From Brevundimonas fontaquae (GTDB taxonomy: Bacteria; Pseudomonadota; Alphaproteobacteria; Caulobacterales; Caulobacteraceae), in contig NZ_CP070968.1 of the NCBI RefSeq assembly GCF_017086445.1, positions 3,038,001 through 3,102,000 of the forward strand: a stretch of 64,000 nucleotides of DNA. The letters run 5' to 3'. The position numbers and the translations under genes are program-made. The notes under the pieces are model-generated. The model was not told where the DNA came from. It saw only the letters and a program-made list of their open reading frames with translations, and ran no database searches. Positions within the stretch are counted from its first letter, which is position 1. Every line of letters starts with the position of its first letter. Shown piece after piece: positions 19,562-29,942 of the stretch.

Positions 19562-20673
19562 GCGATCGTGCCGTGATTGAACCTGCCGAGATCAAGGGCT
19601 CGCGCCTGCCGGAACTCATTGGGTTGGCCAGCGAGGAGTCCAGCGAAAAGCGCCGCCTGCTTCTGCGCGAACTGACCGAGCATTTCTTCGGCGTGCCAGC
19701 CCCCAACGCCAATGAGAACGTGCTTTACGGCGCCGTGCTGGCCAAGCTGTCCGACGAGATGGAGGTCGCGGTTCGCGCCGAGCTGGCCGCGCGGTTCGCC
19801 CACGCGCCCAATGCGCCCCACAGCCTGATCCGACGCTTCGCCGACGACGAGCTCGAAGTCGCCGAAGAGGTGCTGCGCGCCTCCACCGTCCTGACCGACG
19901 ACGACCTGATCCAGATCGTTCGCAAGCGCAGCCAGGGCCATCTGCGCGCCGTCTCGGGCCGCGCGACTGTGTCCGAGGCCGTCTCGGACGTCATCGTCGA
20001 ACACGGCGACGACCACACGCTGGACACCCTGCTGCGAAACGACGGCGCCCGGTTGTCGCGCGCGGCGTCCGAAACCGCCGTCGAACGCGCCAAGGCCAAT
20101 CCGGCGCTGCACGCCGCCACGGTCGAGCGCCAGAGCCTGCCCGCCGATCTGCTGAACGAGATGTATTTCGTCGTCGAGGCCCGCCTGCGTCACCAGATTC
20201 TGGAACAGAACGCCCGTATGGACCCGGCCCTGCTGGAGGCGGCGCTGACCGCCGGCCGCACCCGCGTCGCCACCCATGACGGCTCCCTGCCCGCCGACTA
20301 CGTCGAGAACCTGGCCTATATCGACGAGCTTCAGGCGGCCGGGCAGCTGACGCCTCAGACCCTGATCCGCTTCCTGCGGTCCAACGCCAAGACCCAGTTC
20401 CTGATCGCCCTGTCGAAGCTGGCCGACGTGGACTTCCACACCGCGCGAGGGATCGTTGAGCGCAAGGATCTCGACGCCCTGTCGGTGGTCTGCAAGGCGG
20501 CCGACATGGACCGCGCCGTCTATCTGACCTACGCCGTGGCCATCCTGGGCGCCGAGGACAATCCGATGGGCAAGGCCGCCGCCTATGGCCGCATGTACGG
20601 CGAACTGACCCGCGACGCGGCGCTGCGCACCCTGCGCTTCTGGCGCATGCGCCGGACCGCCCAGGCGGCGTAA
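19558..20673 (+). CDS. DUF2336 protein (first of a pair around mucR)
   Basis: This 371-residue, helix-rich cytoplasmic protein fits DUF2336, a family of HEAT-like helical repeat proteins found in Caulobacterales and relatives, of unknown function. Typical segments are 'LLRELTEHFF' near 40, 'LADVDFHTARGIVERKDLDALSVVCKAADMD' near 290-320 and a C-terminal 'ALRTLRFWRMRR'. It is coupled to the upstream proline-rich gene. A second, divergent DUF2336 gene lies just beyond mucR. Confidence 0.85.
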   Translation: MSDRAVIEPAEIKGSRLPELIGLASEESSEKRRLLLRELTEHFFGVPAPNANENVLYGAVLAKLSDEMEVAVRAELAARFAHAPNAPHSLIRRFADDELEVAEEVLRASTVLTDDDLIQIVRKRSQGHLRAVSGRATVSEAVSDVIVEHGDDHTLDTLLRNDGARLSRAASETAVERAKANPALHAATVERQSLPADLLNEMYFVVEARLRHQILEQNARMDPALLEAALTAGRTRVATHDGSLPADYVENLAYIDELQAAGQLTPQTLIRFLRSNAKTQFLIALSKLADVDFHTARGIVERKDLDALSVVCKAADMDRAVYLTYAVAILGAEDNPMGKAAAYGRMYGELTRDAALRTLRFWRMRRTAQAA

Positions 20674-20683
20674 CGCCTCACTG

Positions 20684-20850
20684 ACCTCTCCCTTCCCCTG
20701 CGGGGGACGGTGGCTGAGGCGCAGCCGAAGCCGGGTGGGGACGGCAAGCAACGTCCCACCATCCTTCTTGTTTCAAGAAAGTGAGTCCCTGCCGGGCCGG
20801 CCCCACCCGGTCGCTACGCGACCACCCTCCCCCGCCGGGGGAGGGAGAAT
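20684..20850. repeat. GC-rich palindromic repeat, copy E
   Basis: The unit runs CTCTCCCTTCCCCTGCGGGGGACGGTGGCTGAGGCGCAGCCGAAGCCGGGTGGGGA, a central segment, then CCCCACCCGGTCGCTACGCGACCACCCTCCCCCGCCGGGGGAGGGAG. The same two halves occur in the opposite order at 33413-33578. It shares the GGGGGAGGG edges with copies A-D but has a different inner core. Confidence 0.8.
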
Positions 20851-20862
20851 GCTCGTGCCGCC

Positions 20863-20900
20863 AAAACCAAAAACGCCCGCCTCCTGTCGGAAGCGGGCGT
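20863..20900 (-). terminator. Rho-independent terminator of mucR
   Basis: ACGCCCGC (20873-20880) pairs with GCGGGCGT (20893-20900). On the minus strand the stem is followed by a T-rich tract (TTTTTGGTTTT), 24 bases after the mucR stop. Confidence 0.8.
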
Positions 20901-20923
20901 CTCCAGACCGGAACTGATCCGGC

Positions 20924-21358
20924 TCACTTCTTCGCGCGGGTTCCGGCGGCGCGGGCGGGCTTGCGACCGCCCTGGCCCAGGCCCATCGACTTGGCCAATT
21001 CCGAACGCGCCTTGGCGTAGTTCGGGGCGACCATCGGATAGTCTTTCGGCAGACCCCACTTGGCGCGGTATTCTTCGGGGCTCATGTCGTATTTGGTGCG
21101 CAGGTGGCGCTTCAACGACTTGAACTTGCGGCCGTCTTCCAGGCAGATCAGAAAATCGGGGGCGATCGACTTGCGGATCGGCACCGCCGGTTCCTTGGGT
21201 TCAGGTTCGGCCTCGACCGGACCGTTCGACACGCCCGACAGCGCCGCGTGAATATTGGCGATAAGCGCAGGCAAGGCCTCTGCCGAGACCGAGTTGTTGC
21301 CGACATAGGCCGACACGATGTCTGCGGTCATTTCCAGCAGTTCGGGCTTATCTTCCAT
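20924..21358 (-). CDS. mucR: MucR/Ros family zinc-finger transcriptional regulator
   Basis: This 144-residue protein has the MucR arrangement: an N-terminal helical part ('TADIVSAYVGNNSV' and 'LPALIANIHAAL') for oligomerisation, and a C-terminal DNA-binding zinc finger 'FLICLEDGRKFKSLKRHLRTKYDMSPEEYRAKWGLP' (residues 69-104) that closely follows Caulobacter and Rhizobium MucR. MucR proteins are H-NS-like global silencers; in Caulobacter they act with SciP on CtrA-regulated genes (established knowledge). The upstream region is AT-rich for this genome, as expected for MucR autoregulation. Confidence 0.92.
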   Translation of the reverse strand: MEDKPELLEMTADIVSAYVGNNSVSAEALPALIANIHAALSGVSNGPVEAEPEPKEPAVPIRKSIAPDFLICLEDGRKFKSLKRHLRTKYDMSPEEYRAKWGLPKDYPMVAPNYAKARSELAKSMGLGQGGRKPARAAGTRAKK

Positions 21359-21508
21359 TATCGACTTCGCTTTCCTGATCTATTGAGTTCGGCTGATTCT
21401 CCAACCGAACGATGCGTATAGCGTCATAGTGTTATTTCAACTTGAAAGCAAACACGCGCCAAAGAGGTGCGATACGCACGTCTATGCAGTCGAAGTTAAT
21501 GGCTAGAG
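21359..21508. promoter_or_regulatory. AT-rich upstream region of mucR with a GANTC site
   Basis: This gap separates mucR from the end of the second DUF2336 gene. It is clearly richer in A and T than its surroundings and contains GATTC (21394-21398), a CcrM methylation site. It likely holds the mucR promoter; no precise boxes can be assigned. Confidence 0.45.
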
Positions 21509-22726
21509 CTAGCGGCCGAAGTCTTCGGCCAGCACCATCATCGCCGCGCGTTCGGGCGCCGAATATTCATCGACGGCGTCATCCTCGCCGTCGCGAATGG
21601 CGCGCAACAGCGTGGGCGTCAGGGCCGACGACAAGGACCAGTTCCAGTAACGCAACACCGTCTGGGCGCGATCAACGGCCAACATTTCATAAGTGATCTG
21701 GACCCGCTCCCAATCGGGATGGATATGACCGTCCGCCGTCGTCTCGGGCCGCCGCATCGAGCGCCACAGATTGGTCAGATCGACGCGCGACATCCCCGTC
21801 GCCTTGCACAGGATGGCCAGCGGCTCGCCGCCGGGATCGCCCAGAAGCTTGGCCCCCGTCAGCGGTTTGATCCCGGCCAGGAAGGCGATTTCGGACGCCG
21901 TCTCGCGCGTCAGGCCGTCGCGGGCGGCGACCATGACCGCGTGTTCCAGATTGTCGAACGGGCTTTTTTCGACGGCGGCGCGGTTCCTCTGTCGACGCTC
22001 GATGAACTGCAACGCCTTGCGCGCGACCGGGTCGGACCAGCCTTCCTGATTGGCCATGGGAAAGACGTCCTCCGACGCCTCCTGCATGACTTCGCGGGAC
22101 ACGGCGAACCGTTGCAGGATGGTGCGGCGATCCTCGGGCGCGCACCACCAGAACATGACATAGGCGCCCGACGGCCTCAGCTCGGGCCGCTTCAGCAAGG
22201 GGTTGCACAGGCCCGGCGACTGGCGGCTCAGGCCCACGACCGTCTCGACGCCCAACTGCGACAGGCGCGCGGTCGTGTTGCGCAGCACCGCCTCGATCAC
22301 CTCCATCTCGCCGAACGAGAACAGGGTCTCGGTCACGATCTCCGACAGGCCCCGGCGCACCGCCAGCAGCATCCGATGCTCGAAGCCGGCGTCGCGCGCG
22401 CAGCCGACGAGGTCCGCATCGCTCAGCGACGCGCATTGTTCGATCAGCAGGGCGGCGACATCCGGATCGTCGCGCAACAGAATGCGCGCCACGCTGTTGG
22501 GCAGTTCAGCCAGCGGCGCCAGACGCGAGGCCACGCGCTTGCGCTCGTCGTGCGAGGCCAGCCGCAGCATCTCGACCAGCAGGTCGCCCGTCACCGCCCG
22601 CTCGAAGGCGTTGATACGGCTGGCAGGCAGGGACATCACATCGGCCAGACGCTTCAGCAGCGCCCGGCGCGCACGCAGCGGCGGCGGCGTCGCCTCTTCC
22701 CCGATCATGGCTGCCAGATCGCCCAT
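21509..22726 (-). CDS. DUF2336 protein (second of a pair around mucR)
   Basis: This 405-residue, mostly helical protein is a distant relative of the DUF2336 protein on the other side of mucR. They share order and pattern: a first helical block with 'RLADVMSLP', a middle block, then 'IAFLAGIKPLTGAKLLGDPGGEPLAILCKATGMS' aligned with 'LSKLADVDFHTARGIVERKDLDALSVVCKAADMD', and 'QTVLRYWNWS' aligned with 'RTLRFWRMRR'. No membrane segment or signal peptide. Function unknown. Confidence 0.82.
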   Translation of the reverse strand: MGDLAAMIGEEATPPPLRARRALLKRLADVMSLPASRINAFERAVTGDLLVEMLRLASHDERKRVASRLAPLAELPNSVARILLRDDPDVAALLIEQCASLSDADLVGCARDAGFEHRMLLAVRRGLSEIVTETLFSFGEMEVIEAVLRNTTARLSQLGVETVVGLSRQSPGLCNPLLKRPELRPSGAYVMFWWCAPEDRRTILQRFAVSREVMQEASEDVFPMANQEGWSDPVARKALQFIERRQRNRAAVEKSPFDNLEHAVMVAARDGLTRETASEIAFLAGIKPLTGAKLLGDPGGEPLAILCKATGMSRVDLTNLWRSMRRPETTADGHIHPDWERVQITYEMLAVDRAQTVLRYWNWSLSSALTPTLLRAIRDGEDDAVDEYSAPERAAMMVLAEDFGR

Positions 22727-22769
22727 CCCTCCACCTTAGACGCGAGCGGTTAACCGGGCGTGAGCCGGA

Positions 22770-23750
<981 letters not shown>

Positions 23751-23852
23751 GGAAAAGGTCTCCTCAAATTCTGGCGCACAACAGATAAGGCCTTGCCGTC
23801 CCACGCAAGGGGTGACGCGCGATGATTTCTGCGCAAACCTTTCAGAGCGGCT

Positions 23853-25187
23853 ATGTCAGCCTATATGTCGCCGTCGCGCGAACCGAGATTTCCATCCTTG
23901 CCCCACACCCGCCCGCCCTCCGACCCCGGCTTGACCCCGGAGATCGCCGAACTGGTCGCCGAGGTGCGGGCCGACACGGCCTCCCAAACCCAGATCCAGA
24001 TGGACGATCCGGTCGCGCCCAAGGTCGAGGATGCGCCGACGCCCGAGACCCGTTCCATCGCCGACGAGTTGCGCTATCGCCTGAAGCAGCAGTCGCTGCT
24101 GGCGCGTTTCGGCGAGGTGGCCCTGCGCGAACGCGATCGTCAGGCACTGCTCGACGCCGCCTGCGTGGTCTGCGCCGACGGCCTGGAGACGCCCCTGTCC
24201 AAGGTCTTGATCCACAATGAAAGCCGCGACCGGCTGGTCCTGGTCGCCGGCGTCGGCTGGACCGGCGAGGTCGAGGGTCACGCCTCGCTGGGCGTCGAGC
24301 TGGATTCGCCGGCCGGCTACGCCTTCCAGACCGGCAAGCCGCTGATCTCCAACCATCTGGAGAACGAACAGCGCTTCCACACGCCCAAGCTTCTGGCCGA
24401 CCACGGCGTGCGGCGCGCCATCAACGTCTTGATCCGGCCTGAGCTGGACGGTGAACCCTGGGGCGTGCTGGAGGTCGACAGCCCCGACGAGGGTCAGTTC
24501 GACGACCGCGACGCCCTGTTCCTTGACGCCTTCGCCGCCGTCGTCGGCGCCGCCATCGCCCGCCAGCAGACCGAGCAGCGGCTTCTGGCCGCCATCGAAC
24601 ACCAGGCCCTGCTGACGCGCGAGGTCAGCCACCGGGTCAAGAACAGCCTGTCCTTGGTCTCGAGCCTGCTGTCGATGCAGGCGCGCGGGACCGCTTCCGA
24701 CGAGGTGCGCGCCGCCCTGTCTGCGGCCGGGTCGCGCATCCAGGCCATCAGCCAGGTCCACGACCAGCTGTGGCGCGGCGCCGACGTCCAGACCGTGATC
24801 CTGTCCGACTTCCTGTGTCAGCTGTGCAAAGCCATCGACGCCGGCGGCGACCGCCATGTCGTCACCTGCGAAGCGTCCGATGCGCCGTTGGGCGCCGACA
24901 TCGCCATCCCGCTGGGCCTGATCGTCAACGAGCTGGTCACCAACGCCATCAAATACGCCTATGGCCCCGAGGGCGGCGGCGTCTCGGTCACCGGCCGCAT
25001 CGCCGACGGACGCCTGACTGTCACGGTCGCGGACCAGGGCAAGGGCTTCGACCTGATCGCCGGCCGCAGCGACCGCAGCCTGGGTATGCGCGTGATCGAC
25101 AGCCTGGTCCGCCAGATCGGCGGGACCATCGAGAATCAAACCCAAGGCGTCGGCGCGATCCTGGTGGTCGAGGCCCCGGCAATCTAG
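23853..25187 (+). CDS. GAF-domain sensor histidine kinase (HisKA_2 type)
   Basis: This 444-residue cytoplasmic protein has a GAF domain at about 85-235 ('[23 protein letters not shown]', '[21 protein letters not shown]', '[21 protein letters not shown]') and a HisKA_2/HWE-like kinase core. The phosphoacceptor H260 lies in '[18 protein letters not shown]', and the ATPase part has '[15 protein letters not shown]' and 'GKGFD'. Kinases of this class often work with general stress response regulators. No partner gene is nearby. ATG at 23865 is an alternative start. Confidence 0.88.
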   Translation: MSAYMSPSREPRFPSLPHTRPPSDPGLTPEIAELVAEVRADTASQTQIQMDDPVAPKVEDAPTPETRSIADELRYRLKQQSLLARFGEVALRERDRQALLDAACVVCADGLETPLSKVLIHNESRDRLVLVAGVGWTGEVEGHASLGVELDSPAGYAFQTGKPLISNHLENEQRFHTPKLLADHGVRRAINVLIRPELDGEPWGVLEVDSPDEGQFDDRDALFLDAFAAVVGAAIARQQTEQRLLAAIEHQALLTREVSHRVKNSLSLVSSLLSMQARGTASDEVRAALSAAGSRIQAISQVHDQLWRGADVQTVILSDFLCQLCKAIDAGGDRHVVTCEASDAPLGADIAIPLGLIVNELVTNAIKYAYGPEGGGVSVTGRIADGRLTVTVADQGKGFDLIAGRSDRSLGMRVIDSLVRQIGGTIENQTQGVGAILVVEAPAI

Positions 25188-25197
25188 GGAACGGGTC

Positions 25198-27123
25198 CTA
25201 GAACTCTTCCCAACCCTCGGCGTCGGAGGTCGGCGCCAGGGCGGCGCCGCCGCGCCCGAGCGTCTTCATGGCGGTGACCGTGCGCGGCGCCGGCGATGGG
25301 GCGGGCCGTGCGGGCGCCGGGCGCTGCTGGCGCCGAGACGTTTGCCCGACCTTGAAGCGCGCGACGGCGGCGTTCAGCCCCCCGGCCTCCTGCGACAGGG
25401 AATGGCTGGCTGCGGTGGATTGCTCGACCATGGCGGCGTTCTGCTGGGTCATCTGGTCCATCTGATTGACGGCCGTGTTGACCTGCTGGAGCCCGGTCGC
25501 CTGTTCGGCGGCCGATCCAGAAATGTCGGTCACCAGGGTCTCGATCTGCGCCACATGGGCGGTGATCCGCTCCAGGCTGGCGCCCGTTTCTCCGACCAGA
25601 CGCACGCCGGATTCCACCTGGCTGGCGGACTGGGTGATCAGGGACTTGATCTCCTTGGCGGCCTGGGCCGACCGTTCGGCCAGCGCCCGGACTTCGGAGG
25701 CGACGACGGCGAAGCCCCGGCCGCTTTCGCCCGCCCGCGCCGCCTCGACCCCGGCGTTCAGGGCCAAGAGGTTGGTCTGGAAGGCGATCTCGTCGATGAC
25801 GCCGATGATCTGGCCGATCTCGTTCGACGAGCGTTCGATCTCGCCCATGGCCGTAATGGCGTCGCGGACCACCGCGCCGCTCTTGTCGGCGTCGCCGCGC
25901 GCGGCCTGTACCGCGCCGGCGGCCTGAACGGCGCCGGAGGCGGTCGCTCGCACGGTGGCGGTGATCTGGTCCAGGGCGGCGGCGGTTTCTTCCAGGCTGG
26001 CGGCCTGTTGCTCGGTCCGACGCGACAGGTCGTCGGCGGCCTGGGCGATCTCTCCGGCGCCGGCGTTGATGGCTCCGGCGTTTGCGGCGATGGAGCCGAT
26101 GGCCTGCTGCAGCCCGTCCAGCGCCGCGTTGAAGTTGGCGCGCAGCTGCTCATAGGCGCTGGGGAATGGGTCCTGGATGCGATAGGTCAGATCGGCGCCG
26201 GCCAAGGCTTCCAGCCCCTGGCTCAGGCCGGTCACGACCGTGGCCTGCTCGCGCGCGGCGGCCTGACGCGCCTGGTCGCCGGCGGCGCGGTCCTCGTCCT
26301 CCCTCAAACGTCGCTGTTCCGCCTGGGCAGCCTCGGCCTGGGCGCGGCTGACGATCAGGGCCTGAATATCGACCACGGCGCAGGCGATGTCGCCGATCTC
26401 GTCCTTGCGGCGCGCCTCGCCCAGATGGACCTCGGTCTTGCCCTCGGCCATGGCGCGAAGGCCGCCGGTCAGCCGTCGGATGGGCGCCACCAGGCCGCGC
26501 ACGCCGCCCAGGATCAGGCCGATGCTGATGAGCAGGCTCAGGATCACCGCGCCGATCATGATCAGCCGCCCTTCGACCGCCGTCGCTTCGGCCGCGTCGT
26601 GGTTCTTCAGCGCCGCCGCCTCGATCTTGTCGGCCGCGTCCCCCATGGCGGTCTCCAGGGTCGAGAACTGCGTCAGGAATTCCGGCATCATTCGCTGCGC
26701 CTGCGCCGGGTCCCGCCCGGCGGCATCCACGACCTCCCCGGCCGCGTCGACATAGGTCTTCAGCGGCGCATCGACCGATTCCAGCGCCGCCTTGATCGCC
26801 GGGTCCGTCGCCAGGGCCGTGTTGTCTGTGATCGCCTCTTCGAATGTCGCGCGATGTTCGCTCAGGGCGGCTCGGACGTCATCCAGGGCGACGCCGTTTT
26901 TAGGATCGGCGGACAGCAGGGCGGCGAAGACATCGGCGCGCAGGGCGTCGTGCATCATGTCGGCCTGCATGTGGTTGCGAAGAATGTCGCCGGACACCGC
27001 CGCGCGGTCGAGGGCCTCGCCCAGCCGGGTGTTCACCATCAGTCCGACACTGGCCGTGCCGACGGAGAGCAACAGCACCCCGATCCCGGTCGCCGTGACC
27101 TTCTTGCTGATGGTCCAGATCAT
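25198..27123 (-). CDS. Transmembrane methyl-accepting chemotaxis protein
   Basis: The 641-residue receptor has TM1 at about 12-31, a periplasmic helical domain of about 155 residues, TM2 at about 190-212, a HAMP domain, a long coiled linker and a signalling domain. The hairpin tip is '[37 protein letters not shown]'. It ends 'GWEEF', matching the xWxxF pentapeptide that tethers CheR methyltransferase. It is encoded away from any chemotaxis operon in this window. The ligand cannot be predicted. Confidence 0.93.
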   Translation of the reverse strand: MIWTISKKVTATGIGVLLLSVGTASVGLMVNTRLGEALDRAAVSGDILRNHMQADMMHDALRADVFAALLSADPKNGVALDDVRAALSEHRATFEEAITDNTALATDPAIKAALESVDAPLKTYVDAAGEVVDAAGRDPAQAQRMMPEFLTQFSTLETAMGDAADKIEAAALKNHDAAEATAVEGRLIMIGAVILSLLISIGLILGGVRGLVAPIRRLTGGLRAMAEGKTEVHLGEARRKDEIGDIACAVVDIQALIVSRAQAEAAQAEQRRLREDEDRAAGDQARQAAAREQATVVTGLSQGLEALAGADLTYRIQDPFPSAYEQLRANFNAALDGLQQAIGSIAANAGAINAGAGEIAQAADDLSRRTEQQAASLEETAAALDQITATVRATASGAVQAAGAVQAARGDADKSGAVVRDAITAMGEIERSSNEIGQIIGVIDEIAFQTNLLALNAGVEAARAGESGRGFAVVASEVRALAERSAQAAKEIKSLITQSASQVESGVRLVGETGASLERITAHVAQIETLVTDISGSAAEQATGLQQVNTAVNQMDQMTQQNAAMVEQSTAASHSLSQEAGGLNAAVARFKVGQTSRRQQRPAPARPAPSPAPRTVTAMKTLGRGGAALAPTSDAEGWEEF

Positions 27124-27274
27124 GGCCGCGCTCCCGATGACGATGCGGATAGCAGCGATAGACGAACCAGGGTTAACGCTTCGCTTCCGCCGCGTCAGGG
27201 CAGGTGACGGCGACGATAAGGTCGTTCTTCATCTTTTCGGATTACGAAGGTCTCCGACAAGAAGGAGACCTGGC

Positions 27275-28462
27275 ATGCAGAATGCGACGCCATGGACAAA
27301 CGCCTGCCTGTTGGCCGTTTTGGCCGCAGGCCTCGCTCTGCCGGCCCTTCCGGCTGCGGCCCGCGTCGCCGATCCCTCCTGGACGGTGGCGGCGGAATAC
27401 ACGGCCGATGTCTCGGGCGTCGTCTCGGGCGGAGCGACCAGAGCGGGTCGCTATCTGGACAATCTGTCGGTCACGCTGGACGGCGACCTCGAACAGGCGA
27501 TGGGCTGGCGCGGGGCTCGGCTGCATATGTCGGGCCTGTACAATGGCGGGGGCGAACCCAACGCCCTGGCCGGCACGCTGCAGGGCGTCGACAATATCGA
27601 GGTGGCCCAGCAGGGCGCGCGCCTGTTCGAGGCCTGGATCGAGCAGGATCTGGGCGGCTCGGCCTCGCTGCTGGCGGGCCTGTATGATCTCAACAGCGAA
27701 TTCTACGCCACAGAGGCGTCCGGCCTGCTGATCGCGCCGCCCTTCGGCATCGGGTCGGAACTGGCCTCCACCGGCCCGAACGGCCCGGCCATCTTCCCGT
27801 CATCGTCGCTGGCGGCCCGCCTTCGGGTGGGCCAGGCCGAGGGACCTTATGGTCAGGTCGCCGTGGTCAACGCGGACGCCCGCACCCTGGGCGATCGCGG
27901 CGGCGTGGACACCAGCCTGGACGAAGGGGTGCTGGGCATCGCCGAGGCCGGCGTCGGCGGTCCGGTCCGCTACGCCGTGGGCGTCTGGCGCTACGACCAG
28001 CGTCAGGACGACATCCGCGACCTGACCCCCGACGGCGATCCCGCCCAAAGCCGCGCCCACGGCGCCTACGCCCTGCTGGAAGGCAAGCTTTTCGGAGACG
28101 CCGAGGAGGGGCCGCGCATCGACGGCTTCACGCGTCTGGGGCTGTCGGACGGCGACACCACGGATTTCAAGGGCGGCTGGCAGGCCGGGCTGCTGATGCA
28201 GCGCGTCTTCGCCGCCCGTCCTGACGGTCAGCTGTCCTTCGGCATTCACCAGGGCTGGCTGTCGGACAAGGCGCGCGCCAACATCGCCGACACGGGTCTC
28301 GATCCCAGCCGCCACGAAGAGGGGATCGAACTGACCTATGCCGACACGATCGGCCGGTTCGGCGTCCAGCCCGACATCCAGTTGATCCGCAATCCGGGCG
28401 GAGTACGCGACGCGGACGATGTCGTGGTGGTGTCCCTGCGCGTCACCGTGCCGTTGTTCTGA
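27275..28462 (+). CDS. OprB-type carbohydrate-selective porin
   Basis: From ATG 27275 (GAAGGAGA upstream) the 395-residue product has a signal peptide ('ACLLAVLAAGLALPALPAAA') and an outer-membrane barrel of the OprB family. It shows alternating hydrophobic strands, 'GLYDLNSEFYATEASGLLI', 'FGIGSELASTGPNGPAIFPSSSLAARL' and the terminal aromatic 'VTVPLF'. The last 20 bases overlap the convergent Lrp-type gene. It likely admits sugars or other small solutes. Confidence 0.85.
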   Translation: MQNATPWTNACLLAVLAAGLALPALPAAARVADPSWTVAAEYTADVSGVVSGGATRAGRYLDNLSVTLDGDLEQAMGWRGARLHMSGLYNGGGEPNALAGTLQGVDNIEVAQQGARLFEAWIEQDLGGSASLLAGLYDLNSEFYATEASGLLIAPPFGIGSELASTGPNGPAIFPSSSLAARLRVGQAEGPYGQVAVVNADARTLGDRGGVDTSLDEGVLGIAEAGVGGPVRYAVGVWRYDQRQDDIRDLTPDGDPAQSRAHGAYALLEGKLFGDAEEGPRIDGFTRLGLSDGDTTDFKGGWQAGLLMQRVFAARPDGQLSFGIHQGWLSDKARANIADTGLDPSRHEEGIELTYADTIGRFGVQPDIQLIRNPGGVRDADDVVVVSLRVTVPLF

Positions 28463-28949
28463 CGGTTCGGCGCGCCAGCACCGCCCGCGCGGGGTCGAAG
28501 CCGACGACCTCGCGGATGACGATCATGCTCTTGAAGCCGCGCACGCCCTTTTCGGGGACCAGTTCGCGGATGCCGAAGGCCTCGTAGTCCTGCATGGAGC
28601 GAACGGCGACCGTCAGCAGATAGTCGGTTTCGCCCGTCACGTCCCAGCAGCCCTGAACCTCCGAGCTGGCCTTCATGGCGCGCTGGAAGGCGTCCATGAC
28701 TTTACGATCCTGGGTGTTCATCTCGACCTGGACATGCAGGACGATGCGCGGCTCGACACGGGCGGGATCGATCACGGCGACGTCGGCGGCGATGACGCCC
28801 TCGGCCCGCAGGCGACGCAGGCGGCGCAGGACGGCGGACTCCGACAGACCCACCGCCTCGGCCGTCACCCGCGCCGGCTCCAGATTGTTGCGCCGGACCC
28901 GCATCAGCAGATTATGGTCAAAGTCGTCGAGCGTGACGAAATTCGTCAT
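28443..28949 (-). CDS. Lrp/AsnC family transcriptional regulator
   Basis: This 168-residue protein has an N-terminal winged helix-turn-helix ('LDDFDHNLLMRVRRNN', 'VGLSESAVLRRLRRLRAEGVI') and a C-terminal AsnC/RAM ligand domain ('CWDVTGETDYLLTVAVRSMQDYEAF'). It is divergent from an EamA exporter, a common arrangement for Lrp-type control of amino-acid export. A 13-bp palindrome overlaps its start. ATG 28949 is chosen from the family N-terminus. Confidence 0.92.
   Translation of the reverse strand: MTNFVTLDDFDHNLLMRVRRNNLEPARVTAEAVGLSESAVLRRLRRLRAEGVIAADVAVIDPARVEPRIVLHVQVEMNTQDRKVMDAFQRAMKASSEVQGCWDVTGETDYLLTVAVRSMQDYEAFGIRELVPEKGVRGFKSMIVIREVVGFDPARAVLARRTVRTTAR
28935..28947. promoter_or_regulatory. 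Putative Lrp/AsnC-type operator
   Basis: GACGAAATTCGTC is a perfect palindrome around one central base. It covers the first codons of the regulator gene. A weaker inverted pair, GATTTCCG and CGGAAAATC, follows in the intergenic region. This suggests autoregulation and control of the divergent exporter. Confidence 0.5.
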
Positions 28950-29033
28950 TACGGAGCCTCCATTGACGATTTCCGTCGCATTCAAGCGGAAAATCGCCGG
29001 GAAGCGCAAGCGGCGTTACGCTAGCTTTACGCC

Positions 29034-29942
29034 ATGACGTCGCTGGCCCTGAAAACCCATCTGAACTCGCCGCTGGCGGCGCGCTTGATCCCCTATCTGG
29101 CGCTGTTTGCGGGCATGGTGACGCTGGCGTGCGGCACCTCCTTCGCCAAGACCCTGTTTCCGGTGATCGGGGCGGAGGGGACCTCGGCCTATCGCGTCGG
29201 GATTTCGGCCATTCTTCTGGTCGCCGTCTTCCGGCCCTGGCGGTTCCGGCTGACCCGCGCGGACGTGGGCGCCATTGCGCTGTATGGCGTCGTTCTGGGG
29301 GCGATGAACCTCAGCTTCTACATGGCCCTGCGCACCATTCCGCTGGGTCTGGCCATCGCCATCGAGTTCATGGGGCCGCTGACCCTGGCCCTGATCCATT
29401 CCCGAAAGCCCATCCATTTCGCCTGCATCGGTCTGGCGGTCGTCGGCCTGGGTTTGTTGTTGCCGCTGAAGGCCGGGGCCGGCGCCCTGGACCCCGTCGG
29501 CATGGCGCTGGCCGCCTTCGCCGGCCTGTGCTGGGCGCTGTATATCGTCTTCGGCAAGCGGCTGTCGCACCTGCACGCCGGTCAGTCGGTGGCGCTGGGC
29601 ATGAGCGTCGCCGCCCTGGTCGTGGTGCCGTTCGGCGTGGCCCATGCGGGCGCCGCCCTGCTGAACCCCGCCATCATCCTGGCGGGCGTGGCGGTGGCGA
29701 TCTTCTCCAGCGCCCTGCCCTATTCGCTGGAGATGGTGGCCTTGCGCAGCATCCCCAAACGCACCTTCGGCGTGGTGCTCAGCGCCGAACCGGCGGTCGG
29801 CGCCCTGGCCGGGCTTGTGATCCTGCACGAGCACCTGACCGGCCAGCAATGGCTCGCCATCGCCGCCATCGTCGCCGCCTCGATCGGCGCGATCGCGACG
29901 ACACGTGAAACCCGTGTCCCGGTCGAGCCCAGCGCGCCCTAG
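29034..29942 (+). CDS. EamA/RhtA-like metabolite exporter
   Basis: This 302-residue inner-membrane protein has ten predicted hydrophobic segments in two EamA halves. The opening '[23 protein letters not shown]' and later '[16 protein letters not shown]' and '[20 protein letters not shown]' resemble RhtA-type threonine/homoserine exporters. The divergent Lrp-type regulator supports an amino-acid substrate, but this is inference. Its stop overlaps the end of the convergent chemoreceptor gene. Confidence 0.87.
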   Translation: MTSLALKTHLNSPLAARLIPYLALFAGMVTLACGTSFAKTLFPVIGAEGTSAYRVGISAILLVAVFRPWRFRLTRADVGAIALYGVVLGAMNLSFYMALRTIPLGLAIAIEFMGPLTLALIHSRKPIHFACIGLAVVGLGLLLPLKAGAGALDPVGMALAAFAGLCWALYIVFGKRLSHLHAGQSVALGMSVAALVVVPFGVAHAGAALLNPAIILAGVAVAIFSSALPYSLEMVALRSIPKRTFGVVLSAEPAVGALAGLVILHEHLTGQQWLAIAAIVAASIGAIATTRETRVPVEPSAP

